Part shown: in pieces, positions 17,567 to 26,346 of the stretch
Layout: the number at the start of each line of letters is the position of its first letter
Position numbering within the stretch: position 1 is the first letter of the stretch
Program-made: the position numbers and the translations under genes
The notes under the pieces: generated by a model
Seen by the model: only the letters and a program-made list of their open reading frames with translations
Told to the model about the DNA's origin: nothing
Database searches by the model: none
Source: Streptomyces xantholiticus
GTDB taxonomy: Bacteria > Actinomycetota > Actinomycetes > Streptomycetales > Streptomycetaceae
Assembly (NCBI RefSeq): GCF_014651015.1
Contig: NZ_BMWB01000020.1
Coordinates: forward strand, 1 to 64,000
Direction of reading: 5' to 3'
Length of the DNA stretch: 64,000 nt

Positions 17567-18531
17567 GCCGTCGCCTCCACGGACTCGGTGTGCAGTGCTG
17601 CCTGGTGCTTGTCCGCGTACGCGGCGGCGGCGTCCCTGACCCAGGCTCCCTCTTCGTGAGCCCGCCGGCGCTGGTTGATCCGCTGTTCGTTGCAGGGGCC
17701 GTTGCCCTTGAGGACGTCCTGGAACTCGGCCCAGTCGATCGCGCCGAAGTCGTGGTGGCCGCGTTCTTCGTTCCACCGCAGGTCCGGGTCCGGAAGGGTG
17801 AGGCCCAGGGACTGGGCCTGCGGGACGCAGATGTCGACGAAGCGCTGGCGCAGTTCGTCGTTCGAGTGGCGCTTGATCTTCCATGCCATGGACTGCGCCG
17901 AGTGTGCCGACGCGTCGTCCGGCGGACCGAACATCATCAGCGAGGGCCACCACCAGCGATCCACCGCGTCCTGTGCCATCGCGTGCTGCTCGGGCGTCCC
18001 CCTCGACAGGGTGAGCAGGAGCTCGTAACCCTGGCGCTGGTGGAAGGACTCCTCCTTGCAGATCCGCACCATCGCCCGGGCGTAGGGCCCGTAGGAGCAG
18101 CGGCAGAGCGGCACCTGGTTGGTGATCGCCGCTCCGTCGACCAGCCAGCCGATCGCGCCGACGTCGGCCCAGGTCAGCGTCGGGTAGTTGAAGATCGAGG
18201 AGTACTTCTGGCGGCCCGTGTGCAGCTTGTCGAGCAGCTCGTCGCGGCCGGTGCCGAGCGTCTCCGCGGCGCTGTACAGATACAGGCCGTGACCGGCCTC
18301 GTCCTGCACCTTGGCCATCAGGATCGCCTTGCGGCGCAGCGAGGGTGCCCGCGTGATCCAGTTCGCTTCCGGCTGCATGCCGATGATTTCCGAGTGCGCG
18401 TGCTGCGCCATCTGGCGGACCAGCGACGCTCGGTACGCCTCCGGCATCCAGTCGCGCGGTTCGATGCGCTCGTCAGCGGCCACGGCAGCGTCGAACGCCG
18501 CCTCGTACGCATCCGCAGTCACTACCGTCAT
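17563..18531 (-). CDS. paaA: Phenylacetyl-CoA epoxidase catalytic subunit PaaA
   Basis: 322 aa. Di-iron oxygenase subunit that epoxidises the ring of phenylacetyl-CoA. The ferritin-like fold carries iron-ligand motifs such as AKVQDEAGHG and EESFHQRQGY. It is the first gene of a tightly overlapping paaABCDE operon. An 18-bp palindrome at 18544-18561 ends 12 bp from the start codon and overlaps the region just behind its AGGGGAG ribosome site, so repressor binding would block initiation of the whole operon. Confidence 0.97.
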   Translation of the reverse strand: MTVVTADAYEAAFDAAVAADERIEPRDWMPEAYRASLVRQMAQHAHSEIIGMQPEANWITRAPSLRRKAILMAKVQDEAGHGLYLYSAAETLGTGRDELLDKLHTGRQKYSSIFNYPTLTWADVGAIGWLVDGAAITNQVPLCRCSYGPYARAMVRICKEESFHQRQGYELLLTLSRGTPEQHAMAQDAVDRWWWPSLMMFGPPDDASAHSAQSMAWKIKRHSNDELRQRFVDICVPQAQSLGLTLPDPDLRWNEERGHHDFGAIDWAEFQDVLKGNGPCNEQRINQRRRAHEEGAWVRDAAAAYADKHQAALHTESVEATA

Positions 18532-18543
18532 CCGGACTCCCCT

Positions 18544-18561
18544 ACCGACCGATCGTTCGGT
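18544..18561. promoter_or_regulatory. PaaR-type operator in front of paaA
   Basis: ACCGACCGATCGTTCGGT, an imperfect 18-bp palindrome. Its reverse complement is identical, base for base, to the operator at 23424-23441. Known PaaR repressors are released by phenylacetyl-CoA; the link to the TetR gene at 25025 is inference from shared position and copy number. Confidence 0.75.
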
Positions 18562-18644
18562 TCATCGGCTTCAATGGTCGGTCGGCGGCCCGTAGGGTGT
18601 CAACCCTGTGGATGACCGAGGTGGTCGACGGTGATCGGGGCGGG

Positions 18645-19685
18645 ATGGATTCCTACCAGGAAGAGGAAGGCAAGGGTGCCGGAAGAGCGAGCTCCGGACC
18701 GCCTCTGCCCCGCCCTGCCCGGCAGCCAGGAGGCGACCGGCAGGGCGCCCGGAGCGAGGCCGGCCCGATAGCCGGGCTCGACGAACCCCGCCCGGGTGAC
18801 GGCACGGGCACAGGCACCGGCGCCGAAAGCATCCCCGGACCTCGCGAGGCTTCAGGCTCGCCCGCTCCCGTCGGCCCTGCTGAGCGGCCTGCGCCTCCCG
18901 GCCCTGCTGAGCCCCCTGGGCTCCCCGGCCCTCCCGGCCCTCCCGGCCCTCCCGGCCCTCCCGGCCGGCCCGAGCGTCCCGGGGCCACGGATGCTCTTGC
19001 GCCCAGCACGGCCCCTGCGCCCCCTGGCGGCATGGCCGGACTGTCCCTCCCCTATCAGGTGGCCGCCGCCGTGTCGCTCGCGCTGATCGCGGCCCTCGCC
19101 TGCGTCCACCTGGCCGTGGTGTTCCTCCACGTCGCCCCCTCGAACACCGTGACCAAGCAGCACGGTGAAGCGGTCGACGGCTGGGTCTACCCCGAATTCG
19201 AGCAGAACTGGAAGCTCTTCGCCCCCAATCCGCTCCAGCAGAACATCGCGATACAGGTGCGGGCCGAGTACACGGCACGGGACGGCAGCCGCAGCACCAG
19301 CGACTGGATCGACCTTTCCGCGCAGGACGGTGCACAGATCCGCCACAACCTCCTCCCGAGCCACATCCAGCAGAACCAGCTCCGCCGGGCGTGGGACTTC
19401 TACGCCGGCTCGCACGACACCGAGAACCGCCCCCAGGGACCGCGCGGCCGGCTCTCGGAGAGCTACATGCGCCGCATCGTGATGCTGCGCCTCGACCGCC
19501 ACGATCTCGGCGGTCGTGTCGAGCGGATCCGGCTCCGTGCGTCGACGAGGGCGATAGAGGCTCCGGAGTGGAGCCACGAGAAGATCGACACTCGTCCGGT
19601 CCACCGCGAGCTGCCGTGGTGGACGGTCACCGCGGCGGATCTGCCCGGTGGCGTCGACAACGACAGGGCGGCGACGGCCCGGTGA
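18645..19685 (+). CDS. DUF5819 family membrane-anchored protein
   Basis: About 346 aa. A long Pro/Gly-rich cytoplasmic leader, including a collagen-like (PPG)n run, is followed at about residue 130-155 by one membrane helix (AAAVSLALIAALACVHLAVVF) and a DUF5819 domain with the conserved WKLFAPNP. The start is uncertain: ATG 18645 (MDSYQEEEG) follows GGGGCGGG; a GTG at 18597 is in frame. The stop overlaps the GTG of the HTTM gene. DUF5819 proteins are habitually encoded next to HTTM proteins and have no assigned function; a partner or substrate of the HTTM enzyme is a reasonable guess. Confidence 0.8.
   Translation: MDSYQEEEGKGAGRASSGPPLPRPARQPGGDRQGARSEAGPIAGLDEPRPGDGTGTGTGAESIPGPREASGSPAPVGPAERPAPPGPAEPPGLPGPPGPPGPPGPPGRPERPGATDALAPSTAPAPPGGMAGLSLPYQVAAAVSLALIAALACVHLAVVFLHVAPSNTVTKQHGEAVDGWVYPEFEQNWKLFAPNPLQQNIAIQVRAEYTARDGSRSTSDWIDLSAQDGAQIRHNLLPSHIQQNQLRRAWDFYAGSHDTENRPQGPRGRLSESYMRRIVMLRLDRHDLGGRVERIRLRASTRAIEAPEWSHEKIDTRPVHRELPWWTVTAADLPGGVDNDRAATAR
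18921..18966 (+). repeat. 9-nt tandem repeat encoding Pro-Pro-Gly
   Basis: Four perfect CTCCCGGCC units at 18931-18966 after one variant unit at 18921. They encode the collagen-like part of the DUF5819 leader and are a likely site of slippage. Confidence 0.8.
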
Positions 19686-20866
19686 AACCTGACCAGGACC
19701 GCCAGCTCGCCCGCGCCGTCCAGCTCATCACCTCCACAGCCCTCGGGCCGTACCAGAGCGCGGTCGTCCGCATCGGCTTCGGGGCGACGTGGCTGCTGTT
19801 CCTGCTGCGCGAGTTGCCGCACCGGCACGACCTCTACGGACCCGACGGCCCTTGGAGCTGGGACATGGGCCGGGAGCTGATCGCCGGCAACAACGCGTTC
19901 AGTGTGCTCCTGTGGTCCGACAGCGCCCTGTGGTTCGAGTTCGTGTACGGCGTCGGCGTGCTGTCCAGCCTGCTGATGATGCTGGGCTGGCGCACCCGGG
20001 CGGTGTCGGTGCTCTTCATGGTGGGCGTCCTGTCCCTGCAGAACCGCTCGATCTTCGTGGGGGACGGCGGCGACAACGTCGTCCACCTCATGGCCGTCTA
20101 CCTGGTGCTGACGCGCTGCGCGCAGGTGTGGTCCCTGGACGCCCGGCGGGCGGCACGTGATCGGGGCCCCGGCCCCGACCGGGCGGGGCCGGTCCTCTGG
20201 ACGGTGCTGGGCGCGATGCTCTTCGCGGGCACAGTCGTGGGACGGGTCGGCGGAGAAACGTGGATCTTCGTCCTCTTCTGGGGACTGTGGGTGGCTCACG
20301 GCCTGTGGTGGGCGGTGAACCGCCTCGCGCCCGACAGCGAGCCGCGCACCCTGCTGGACGTCCTGGCGAACCTCGTCCACAACGCCGCCCTCGTGGTGAT
20401 CATGGCTGAGGTCTGCCTGATCTACGCGACCGCCGGCTGGTACAAGATCCAAGGTTCGCGTTGGCAGGACGGCACCGCGCTGTACTACCCGCTCAAACTG
20501 GACTACTTCACCCCGTGGCCGGAGCTCTCCGGGCTTCTCACCTCCGGCGGGGTGATGGTCATGCTGCTGACCTACGGCACGGTCCTTGTGCAGGTGGCCT
20601 TCCCCTTCACGCTCTTCAACCGGCGCGCCAAGAACGTCCTGCTGGTGCTCATGATGCTCGAGCACGCGGCCATCGCGGTGCTCCTCGGTCTGCCGTTCTT
20701 CTCGCTGGCGATGATCGCTGCCGACGCAGTGTTCCTGCCGACCGGCTTTCTGGTCGGCCTGGGCGCCCTGGTGGTGCGCGGCCTGAGCCGGCTGCCGGGA
20801 GGGAGGGGCGCCCGCCCCCAGGGACGGAGGGGGAGCGACGAGCAGCCCCGTACGCTCGTCGGGTGA
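19682..20866 (+). CDS. HTTM (vitamin K-dependent carboxylase-like) membrane protein
   Basis: About 394 aa with several membrane helices. The region from SAVVRIGFGATWLLFLLRELPHR onward (named here by its ends SAVV and LPHR), the NAVFSVLLWSD-like NNAFSVLLWSD and the ATAGWYKIQGSRWQDG motif are characteristic of the HTTM family related to gamma-glutamyl carboxylase. The reaction in bacteria is unknown. The start GTG is fixed by GTGA overlap with DUF5819, and its stop overlaps the TrmH GTG in the same way, so the three genes form one translationally coupled unit. The last 30 residues are basic. Confidence 0.88.
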   Translation: MKPDQDRQLARAVQLITSTALGPYQSAVVRIGFGATWLLFLLRELPHRHDLYGPDGPWSWDMGRELIAGNNAFSVLLWSDSALWFEFVYGVGVLSSLLMMLGWRTRAVSVLFMVGVLSLQNRSIFVGDGGDNVVHLMAVYLVLTRCAQVWSLDARRAARDRGPGPDRAGPVLWTVLGAMLFAGTVVGRVGGETWIFVLFWGLWVAHGLWWAVNRLAPDSEPRTLLDVLANLVHNAALVVIMAEVCLIYATAGWYKIQGSRWQDGTALYYPLKLDYFTPWPELSGLLTSGGVMVMLLTYGTVLVQVAFPFTLFNRRAKNVLLVLMMLEHAAIAVLLGLPFFSLAMIAADAVFLPTGFLVGLGALVVRGLSRLPGGRGARPQGRRGSDEQPRTLVG

Positions 20867-21537
20867 GCACCACGGAAGAACCGCTTCAGGAAGAACCGCT
20901 TCAGTACGACGAGGGGTACGCCCCGGAGGTCGGCGTCGGCCCGCATCCGCTGCCCTGGCCCGAGGGCGAGCGGTACGACCACGAACTGCTGGCTTTCGGG
21001 GATCGGCGGAACGTCGTGGACCGGTACCGGTACTGGAAGCGCGAGGCGATCGTCGCCGATCTGGACACACGCAGGCACGGCTTCCACGTGGCCGTGGAGA
21101 ACTGGGGCCACGACTTCAACATCGGGTCGGTTGTGCGCACGGCCAACGCGTTTCTGGCGAAGGAGATACATATCGTCGGACGCCGGCGCTGGAACCGGCG
21201 GGGCGCCATGGTCACCGACCGGTACCAGCATGTGCGGCACCACCCGGACACGGCGTCGCTCACCGAGTGGGCGGCCGCGGAGAAGCTGCCGATCATCGGT
21301 ATCGACAACCTGCCCGGTGCCGTACCGCTCGAACGGACCGAGTTGCCCCGCCGCTGTGTGCTCCTCTTCGGGCAGGAGGGTCCCGGGCTCACGGAAGAGG
21401 CACGCAAGCACGCGACCATGGTGTGTTCGATCGCGCAGTTCGGTTCGACGCGGTCGATCAACGCGGGAGCGGCCGCCGCCATCGCGATGCACGCGTGGGT
21501 GCAGCGGTACGCCGACGTGCCGGCCCCAGGAGCGTGA
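20863..21537 (+). CDS. TrmH/SpoU-family RNA 2'-O-methyltransferase
   Basis: About 224 aa SPOUT methyltransferase that transfers a methyl from SAM to a ribose 2'-OH in tRNA or rRNA. The three SpoU motifs are visible: NIGSVVRTANAF, CVLLFGQEGPGL and STRSINAGAAAAIAMHAW. The first 60 residues form an acidic extension. The start GTG overlaps the HTTM stop (GTGA). The coupling of an RNA methylase to DUF5819-HTTM has no obvious functional logic. Target base not predictable. Confidence 0.92.
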   Translation: MSTTEEPLQEEPLQYDEGYAPEVGVGPHPLPWPEGERYDHELLAFGDRRNVVDRYRYWKREAIVADLDTRRHGFHVAVENWGHDFNIGSVVRTANAFLAKEIHIVGRRRWNRRGAMVTDRYQHVRHHPDTASLTEWAAAEKLPIIGIDNLPGAVPLERTELPRRCVLLFGQEGPGLTEEARKHATMVCSIAQFGSTRSINAGAAAAIAMHAWVQRYADVPAPGA

Positions 21538-21694
21538 CCGGGCGGCGGCCGGTGCTCCGCGGGGAGAAGGTGTGACCCTCGTGACCGGTGCTCCGGAGCA
21601 GATTGCCGAGGTGCTCCACCGCGGTGCTTGAGCAGAGCCGAAGCGCACTCGGCGGCAGGGGCCGGGCCCTCGGGCCCGGCCCCTGCCGCCGAGG

Positions 21695-23371
21695 TCAGGC
21701 CTGGCGGCGGACCTCCACCACACGGAAGCGGTTGGAGACGAAGGCGCCGTCGCACAGGGCCGCGTTCGCCGCGGGGTTGCCGCCGGATCCGTGGAAGTCG
21801 GAGAACGCGGCGGTCTGGTTGACGTACACCCCGCCGGTCAGGTTCAGCGAGAGCTGGGCCGACTCCTCCAGGCAGACGTCCTCGATCGCGCGCTCGGTCT
21901 CCTCGGACGTGGTGTAGGCGCCGACCGTCATCGCGCCCTTGTCCCGAACCGTGCGGCGCAGCAGGTCCAGGGCGTCCGCCGTGGAGTCGAGGGCCACCAC
22001 GAAGGACACCGGGCCGAAGCACTCGGAGAGGTAAGCGGGCTCGGAATCGGCCGACTCCCAGTACTTGCGGGCGCCGTCGAGCTTCACGATGACCGGTGTC
22101 CGCACCGTCGCGCCGGGAAAGTCCGGGTTGGGGACCTCGCGCGACTCCAGCGCCACCTCGCCGAGCTCGGAGGCGGCCTCCAGCCGGGCCTTCACATCGG
22201 GGTTGACCAGGGCTCCCAGCAGGGCGTTCGCCCGGGCGTCGTCGCCGAGCAGACCGCCCACGGCGGCGGCCAGGTCCGCGGCCACCTCGTCGTACGTCCG
22301 CGGGCCGGATTCGGTGGTGATGCCGTTCCTGGGGATGAGCACGTTCTGCGGGGTGGTGCACATCTGGCCGCTGTACAGGGACAGCGAGAAGGCCAGGTTG
22401 GAGAGCATCCCCTTGTAGTCGTCGGTGGAGTCGACGACGACCGTGTTGACGCCGGCCTTCTCCGTGTAGACCTGGGCCTGGCGGGCGTTGGCCTCCAGCC
22501 AGTCGCCGAAGGCGGTGGATCCCGTGTAGTCGATGATCTTGATCTCGGGTCGAGTCGCCAGGGTCTTCGCGATGCCCTCGCCCGGGCGCTCGGCGGCGAG
22601 GCAGACCAGGTTCGGGTCGAAGCCGGCCTCGGCGAGCACCTCGCGGGCCACCTTCACGGTGAGGGCCAGCGGCAGTACGGCACGAGGGTGCGGCTTCACC
22701 AGCACCGGGTTGCCCGTGGCCAGGGAGGCGAACAGGCCCGGATAGCCGTTCCATGTCGGGAAGGTGTTGCAGCCGATCAGCAGCGCGATGCCGCGGCCCG
22801 CGGTGGTGAAGGTCTTCCGCAGCTCCAGGGGGTCGCGCTTGCCCTGCGGCTTTGACCAGTCGGCGGCGGCCGGGGTGCGGGTCTGTTCCGCGTACGCATA
22901 GGCGACGGCCTCCAGGCCGCGGTCCTGGGCGTGCGGGCCGCCGGCCTGGAACGCCATCATGAAGGCCTGCCCACTGGTGTGCATCACCGCGTGCGCGAAC
23001 TCATGGGTGCGGGCGCTGATCCGGGCCAGGATCTCCAGACAGACGAGGGCGCGCGTCTCGGGACCGGCCTCGCGCCAGGCCGTCATGCCGGCGCGCATCG
23101 CCGGCAGCAGCACCTCCAGGTCCGGGTGCGGGTACTCGATGCCCAGCTCCGGTCCGTACGGAGAGACCTCGCCGCCGGTCCATCCGTCCGTGCCCGGCTG
23201 GTCCAGGTCGAAGCGCGAGCCGCGGAGCGCCTCGAAGGCCGCCAGGCCGTCGGCGGGCGCGCTCTCGCCGTATGCCTTGGGGTGCTCGGGGTGCGGAGAC
23301 CAGTACGCCCGCGTGCGGATCGCCTCGAGGGCCTGGTCGAGCGTGGGCCGGTGGGTCTCGGTCAGCTGCAT
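21695..23371 (-). CDS. paaN: Phenylacetate degradation protein PaaN (aldehyde dehydrogenase fold)
   Basis: About 558 aa of the shorter PaaN type (TIGR02288-like), an aldehyde dehydrogenase domain without the C-terminal MaoC hydratase of PaaZ. Catalytic Cys338 sits in SGQMCTTPQN; cofactor-region motifs such as IGCNTFPTWNGYPG and NPVLVKPHP are clear. It is proposed to oxidise the ring-opened aldehyde in phenylacetate catabolism; a separate hydrolase or hydratase would be needed. The ATG has GAGGAG 8 bp upstream. It diverges from paaH over 121 bp that contain a perfect copy of the paaA operator. Confidence 0.93.
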   Translation of the reverse strand: MQLTETHRPTLDQALEAIRTRAYWSPHPEHPKAYGESAPADGLAAFEALRGSRFDLDQPGTDGWTGGEVSPYGPELGIEYPHPDLEVLLPAMRAGMTAWREAGPETRALVCLEILARISARTHEFAHAVMHTSGQAFMMAFQAGGPHAQDRGLEAVAYAYAEQTRTPAAADWSKPQGKRDPLELRKTFTTAGRGIALLIGCNTFPTWNGYPGLFASLATGNPVLVKPHPRAVLPLALTVKVAREVLAEAGFDPNLVCLAAERPGEGIAKTLATRPEIKIIDYTGSTAFGDWLEANARQAQVYTEKAGVNTVVVDSTDDYKGMLSNLAFSLSLYSGQMCTTPQNVLIPRNGITTESGPRTYDEVAADLAAAVGGLLGDDARANALLGALVNPDVKARLEAASELGEVALESREVPNPDFPGATVRTPVIVKLDGARKYWESADSEPAYLSECFGPVSFVVALDSTADALDLLRRTVRDKGAMTVGAYTTSEETERAIEDVCLEESAQLSLNLTGGVYVNQTAAFSDFHGSGGNPAANAALCDGAFVSNRFRVVEVRRQA

Positions 23372-23423
23372 GCGGACCAACTCCTCGTCGAGCTGGGCAG
23401 GGGAGGGTGACAGAGTTAGAGTA

Positions 23424-23441
23424 ACCGAACGATCGGTCGGT
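23424..23441. promoter_or_regulatory. PaaR-type operator between paaN and paaH
   Basis: ACCGAACGATCGGTCGGT, the exact reverse complement of the operator at 18544-18561. It sits in the divergent promoter region 53 bp from paaN and 52 bp from paaH, so one repressor could close both directions and, through paaH-paaR, control itself. Confidence 0.78.
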
Positions 23442-23461
23442 ACAAGGGGGCCTGTCGAAGC

Positions 23462-23470
23462 TGTGGACAA
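23462..23470 (-). other. Single DnaA box
   Basis: Perfect TTGTCCACA on the minus strand, in the leader of paaH between the operator and the start codon. A single box may be chance or a weak titration site. Confidence 0.4.
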
Positions 23471-23492
23471 CTCATCGGGGAGGATCGCCTCC

Positions 23493-25028
23493 ATGACCGC
23501 CATCGACTCCACGACCGCGATCGACGTGAGCCGTACCGTCGCCGTCGTCGGCACCGGAACCATGGGCCAGGGGATCGCGCAGGTCGCCCTCGTCGCAGGC
23601 CATCCCGTACGACTCCACGACGCCGTGCCCGGGCGCGCGGAAGAGGCCGCTGCGGCGATCGCCGCGCGTCTGGACCGTCTCGTGGACAAGGGACGGATGG
23701 CTGCCTCGGACCGCGACGCCGCCCGCGGCAGGCTGATCCCGGCCGGAGCCCTCGCGGAGCTCGCCGACGCGGCCCTCGTCGTCGAGGCCGTACTGGAAGA
23801 GCTCACCGTCAAGCAGCAACTGTTCACGGATCTGGAGAAGATCGTCGCCGAGGACTGCCTGCTCGCCACCAACACCTCCTCCCTGTCCGTGACGGCCGTC
23901 GCGGGCGCCCTGCAGGTCCCCGGGCGCTTCGTCGGTCTGCACTTCTTCAACCCGGCCCCGCTCCTGCCCCTCGTGGAGGTCGTCAGTGGCCACGCCACCG
24001 ACGACGAGGCGGCCGGGCGGGCCTATGCGACAGCCCTGGCCTGGGGAAAGACCCCGGTGCGCTGCGCCGACACCCCCGGCTTCATCGTCAACCGGATCGC
24101 ACGCCCCTTCTACGCGGAGGCGTTCGCCGTCCACGAGGAGCGCGGCGCCGACCCCGCCACCATCGACGCGGTCCTGCGCGAGTGCGGCGGTTTCCGGATG
24201 GGGGCGTTCGAGCTGACCGATCTGATCGGCCAGGACGTCAATGAGGCGGTCACCCGGTCCGTCTGGGACTCGTTCTTCCACAGCGCGAAGTTCACGCCGT
24301 CGCTGGCGCAGCGCCGGCTCGTCGAGTCGGGCCGCCACGGCCGCAAGTCCGGTCACGGCTGGTTCTCGTACGAGGAGGGTGCAAAGCGCCCCCTGCCGCG
24401 GACCCAGCCGCCCGCCGCCGCGCCCGATGCAGTGGTCGTGCAGGGTGACCTCGGTCCCGCGGAGCCCTTGGTCGGGCTGATCGAACGGGCCGGGATCGCC
24501 GTCGTCCGCGAGGAGGGCGACGGCTCCATAGCCCTCCCCGGGGGTGCAGAGCTCGGGCTGGTGGACGGGGAGACCGCGTTCGAGTTCGACGACGGCATCG
24601 TCTACTTCGATCTCGCCCTCGACTACGAGAAGGCCACCCGCATCGCACTGTCCACGTCCGACAGCACGCTTCGGACGATGCCCGGCGCGGTCGAGGAGGC
24701 CGTCGGTCTCTTCCAGGCGCTCGGCAAGGACGTCTCGCTGATCGGAGACGTACCGGGCATGATCGTCGCGCGTACGGTGGCCATGCTGGCCGACTTCGCG
24801 GCGGACGCCGTCGATCGCGGTGTCGCCTCCGGCCAGGACATCGACACCGCGATGAAGCTCGGTGTCAACTACCCGGCCGGACCCCTCGAATGGGGCGAGA
24901 AGCTGGGCTTCGGACGGGTCTGCGCGCTCCTTGAGGCCCTCCACGAGCGCTACCCGACCGGCCGGTACGCACCGTCCCTGGCGACCGCCCGCCGCGCTCG
25001 CGCGAACGACGGGGCGGAGAGCCGATGA
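23493..25028 (+). CDS. paaH: 3-hydroxyacyl-CoA dehydrogenase PaaH
   Basis: About 511 aa; NAD-dependent oxidation of 3-hydroxyadipyl-CoA to 3-oxoadipyl-CoA is the expected step. The Rossmann fold begins with VVGTGTMGQGIAQVALVAG; NTSSLSVT, GLHFFNPAP (catalytic His) and TPGFIVNRIARPF are conserved. A second C-terminal 3HCDH domain (PGMIVARTVAML, GVNYPAGPLEWGEKLG) is present, the usual length for the PaaH type. The ATG at 23493 follows GGGGAGG; upstream in-frame codons are the antisense of paaN. The stop overlaps the paaR start (ATGA). Confidence 0.95.
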   Translation: MTAIDSTTAIDVSRTVAVVGTGTMGQGIAQVALVAGHPVRLHDAVPGRAEEAAAAIAARLDRLVDKGRMAASDRDAARGRLIPAGALAELADAALVVEAVLEELTVKQQLFTDLEKIVAEDCLLATNTSSLSVTAVAGALQVPGRFVGLHFFNPAPLLPLVEVVSGHATDDEAAGRAYATALAWGKTPVRCADTPGFIVNRIARPFYAEAFAVHEERGADPATIDAVLRECGGFRMGAFELTDLIGQDVNEAVTRSVWDSFFHSAKFTPSLAQRRLVESGRHGRKSGHGWFSYEEGAKRPLPRTQPPAAAPDAVVVQGDLGPAEPLVGLIERAGIAVVREEGDGSIALPGGAELGLVDGETAFEFDDGIVYFDLALDYEKATRIALSTSDSTLRTMPGAVEEAVGLFQALGKDVSLIGDVPGMIVARTVAMLADFAADAVDRGVASGQDIDTAMKLGVNYPAGPLEWGEKLGFGRVCALLEALHERYPTGRYAPSLATARRARANDGAESR

Positions 25029-25618
25029 CCACGGCGAAGCGTGACACCTACACGCCGGAAACTCTGCTGACCGTCGCCGTGCAGATCTTCAACGAGCGCG
25101 GCTACGACGGGACTTCCATGGAGCACCTGTCGAAAGCGGCGGGCATCTCCAAGTCCTCGATCTACCACCACGTGACGGGGAAGGAGGAGTTGCTGCGGCG
25201 AGCCGTCAGCCGGGCGCTGGACTCCTTGTTCGCCGTGCTCGACGAGAGCGGCGCTCAGCGCGGCCGGGCCATCGAGCGGGTGGAGTACGTCACGCGACGC
25301 ACCGTCGAGGTGCTGATGTCCGAACTGCCCTATGTGACGCTGCTGCTGCGGGTGAGGGGCAACACCAAGACCGAGCGCTGGGCGCTGGAGCGACGCCGTG
25401 AGTTCGACCAGCGCGTCGCCGACCTGCTGAAGGCGGCCGCCGCGGACGGCGATCTGCGGGCCGATGTCGACATCCGGCTGGCGACCCGGCTGCTCTTCGG
25501 CATGGTGAACTCGCTGGTCGAGTGGTACCGCCCGCAGCCGGGCGGAGGCCATGACGGCGACCAGGTGGCGGAGACCGTGGTACGGCTCGCCTTCGACGGG
25601 CTGCGTACGGATTCCTGA
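25025..25618 (+). CDS. paaR: TetR-family repressor PaaR
   Basis: 197 aa with an N-terminal TetR helix-turn-helix (FNERGYDGTSMEHL, AAGISKSSIYHHV) and a helical ligand domain. It is coupled to paaH by a 4-bp overlap, and the only two perfect copies of an 18-bp TetR-like palindrome in the window lie in front of paaA and paaN/paaH. This makes it the likely phenylacetyl-CoA-responsive repressor of the cluster, and autoregulated. The symbol rests on context and family, not on direct evidence. Confidence 0.85.
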   Translation: MTTAKRDTYTPETLLTVAVQIFNERGYDGTSMEHLSKAAGISKSSIYHHVTGKEELLRRAVSRALDSLFAVLDESGAQRGRAIERVEYVTRRTVEVLMSELPYVTLLLRVRGNTKTERWALERRREFDQRVADLLKAAAADGDLRADVDIRLATRLLFGMVNSLVEWYRPQPGGGHDGDQVAETVVRLAFDGLRTDS

Positions 25619-25651
25619 CCCGCCCAGGGAGATGGCGGCCTGGAGCCGGGC

Positions 25652-26245
25652 CTACAGCGGGTCCGTGTCCGGGCCCGCCACGGGACCGGCTCCAGCGCCC
25701 GCCCCCGTGCCTGCTCCGGGGCCCACGCCAGGGCCGGCGGCCGGTCCCGGCGCGGGATCGAGGTCCGTCTCCTCGAACACCAGCAGCGTCCGGGTCGACA
25801 GCACCTCCGGAATGGACTGCAGCTTGGTCAGGACCAGTTCGCGCAGGGTGCGGTTGTCGGGCGTGTGCACCAGCAGCAGTACATCGAAGTCCCCGCTGAC
25901 AAGCGCGATGTGCGCCGCACCGGGCAGCGCCTGCAGTTGCTCCCGCACCGTCCGCCAGGAGTTCTGCACGATCTTGAGCGTTATGTAGGCCGAGGCGCCA
26001 TGGCCCGCCCTCTCGTGGTTCACCCGCGCGCTGAAGCCCCGGATCACACCGTCGTCGATCAGGCGGTTGATTCTGGCGTACGCATTGGCGCGGGACACGT
26101 GGACCCGCTCGGCCACCGAGCGTATGGAGGCGCGTCCGTCCGTCTGGAGCATGCGCAGGATGTCGCGGTCGATCGGGTCCAGCGGGCGCGGCAGGGGTGT
26201 CCGTCCCGTGCGGTCCCCGCCGTCGGCCATTTGTTCAGCTGCCAT
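25652..26245 (-). CDS. bkdR: Lrp/AsnC-family regulator BkdR
   Basis: About 197 aa. The AsnC-type helix-turn-helix (DRDILRMLQTDGRASIRSVA, end points only: DRDIL to IRSVA, then VSRANAYARINRL) is followed by the RAM ligand-binding domain (AHIALVSGDFDVLLLVHTPD). The start at 26245 has a GGGGGG ribosome site; an ATG at 26266 is in frame. The last 30 residues are an unusual Gly/Pro/Ala repeat tail. It diverges from bkdA1B1C1, the classical arrangement in Streptomyces where BkdR controls branched-chain 2-oxo acid dehydrogenase. Confidence 0.9.
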   Translation of the reverse strand: MAAEQMADGGDRTGRTPLPRPLDPIDRDILRMLQTDGRASIRSVAERVHVSRANAYARINRLIDDGVIRGFSARVNHERAGHGASAYITLKIVQNSWRTVREQLQALPGAAHIALVSGDFDVLLLVHTPDNRTLRELVLTKLQSIPEVLSTRTLLVFEETDLDPAPGPAAGPGVGPGAGTGAGAGAGPVAGPDTDPL

Positions 26246-26303
26246 GTCCCCCCGCCTTCCTAGCATGGACGACCTGTCTCCATCTCATGCTGTGGAGAAC
26301 CGT

Positions 26304-26312
26304 TTGTCCACA
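26304..26312 (+). other. Single DnaA box
   Basis: Perfect TTGTCCACA in the bkdR-bkdA intergenic region, 35 bp left of the degenerate PaaR-type site. One isolated copy; significance uncertain. Confidence 0.4.
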
Positions 26313-26346
26313 GGCTGCCCACGCCTGTAGCCAAAATGCATCAACG

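Noticed and set aside
18921..18966. Tandem repeat considered as a CRISPR-like array
   Set aside because: Units are 9 nt, without spacers, and in frame with a Pro-Pro-Gly coding sequence.
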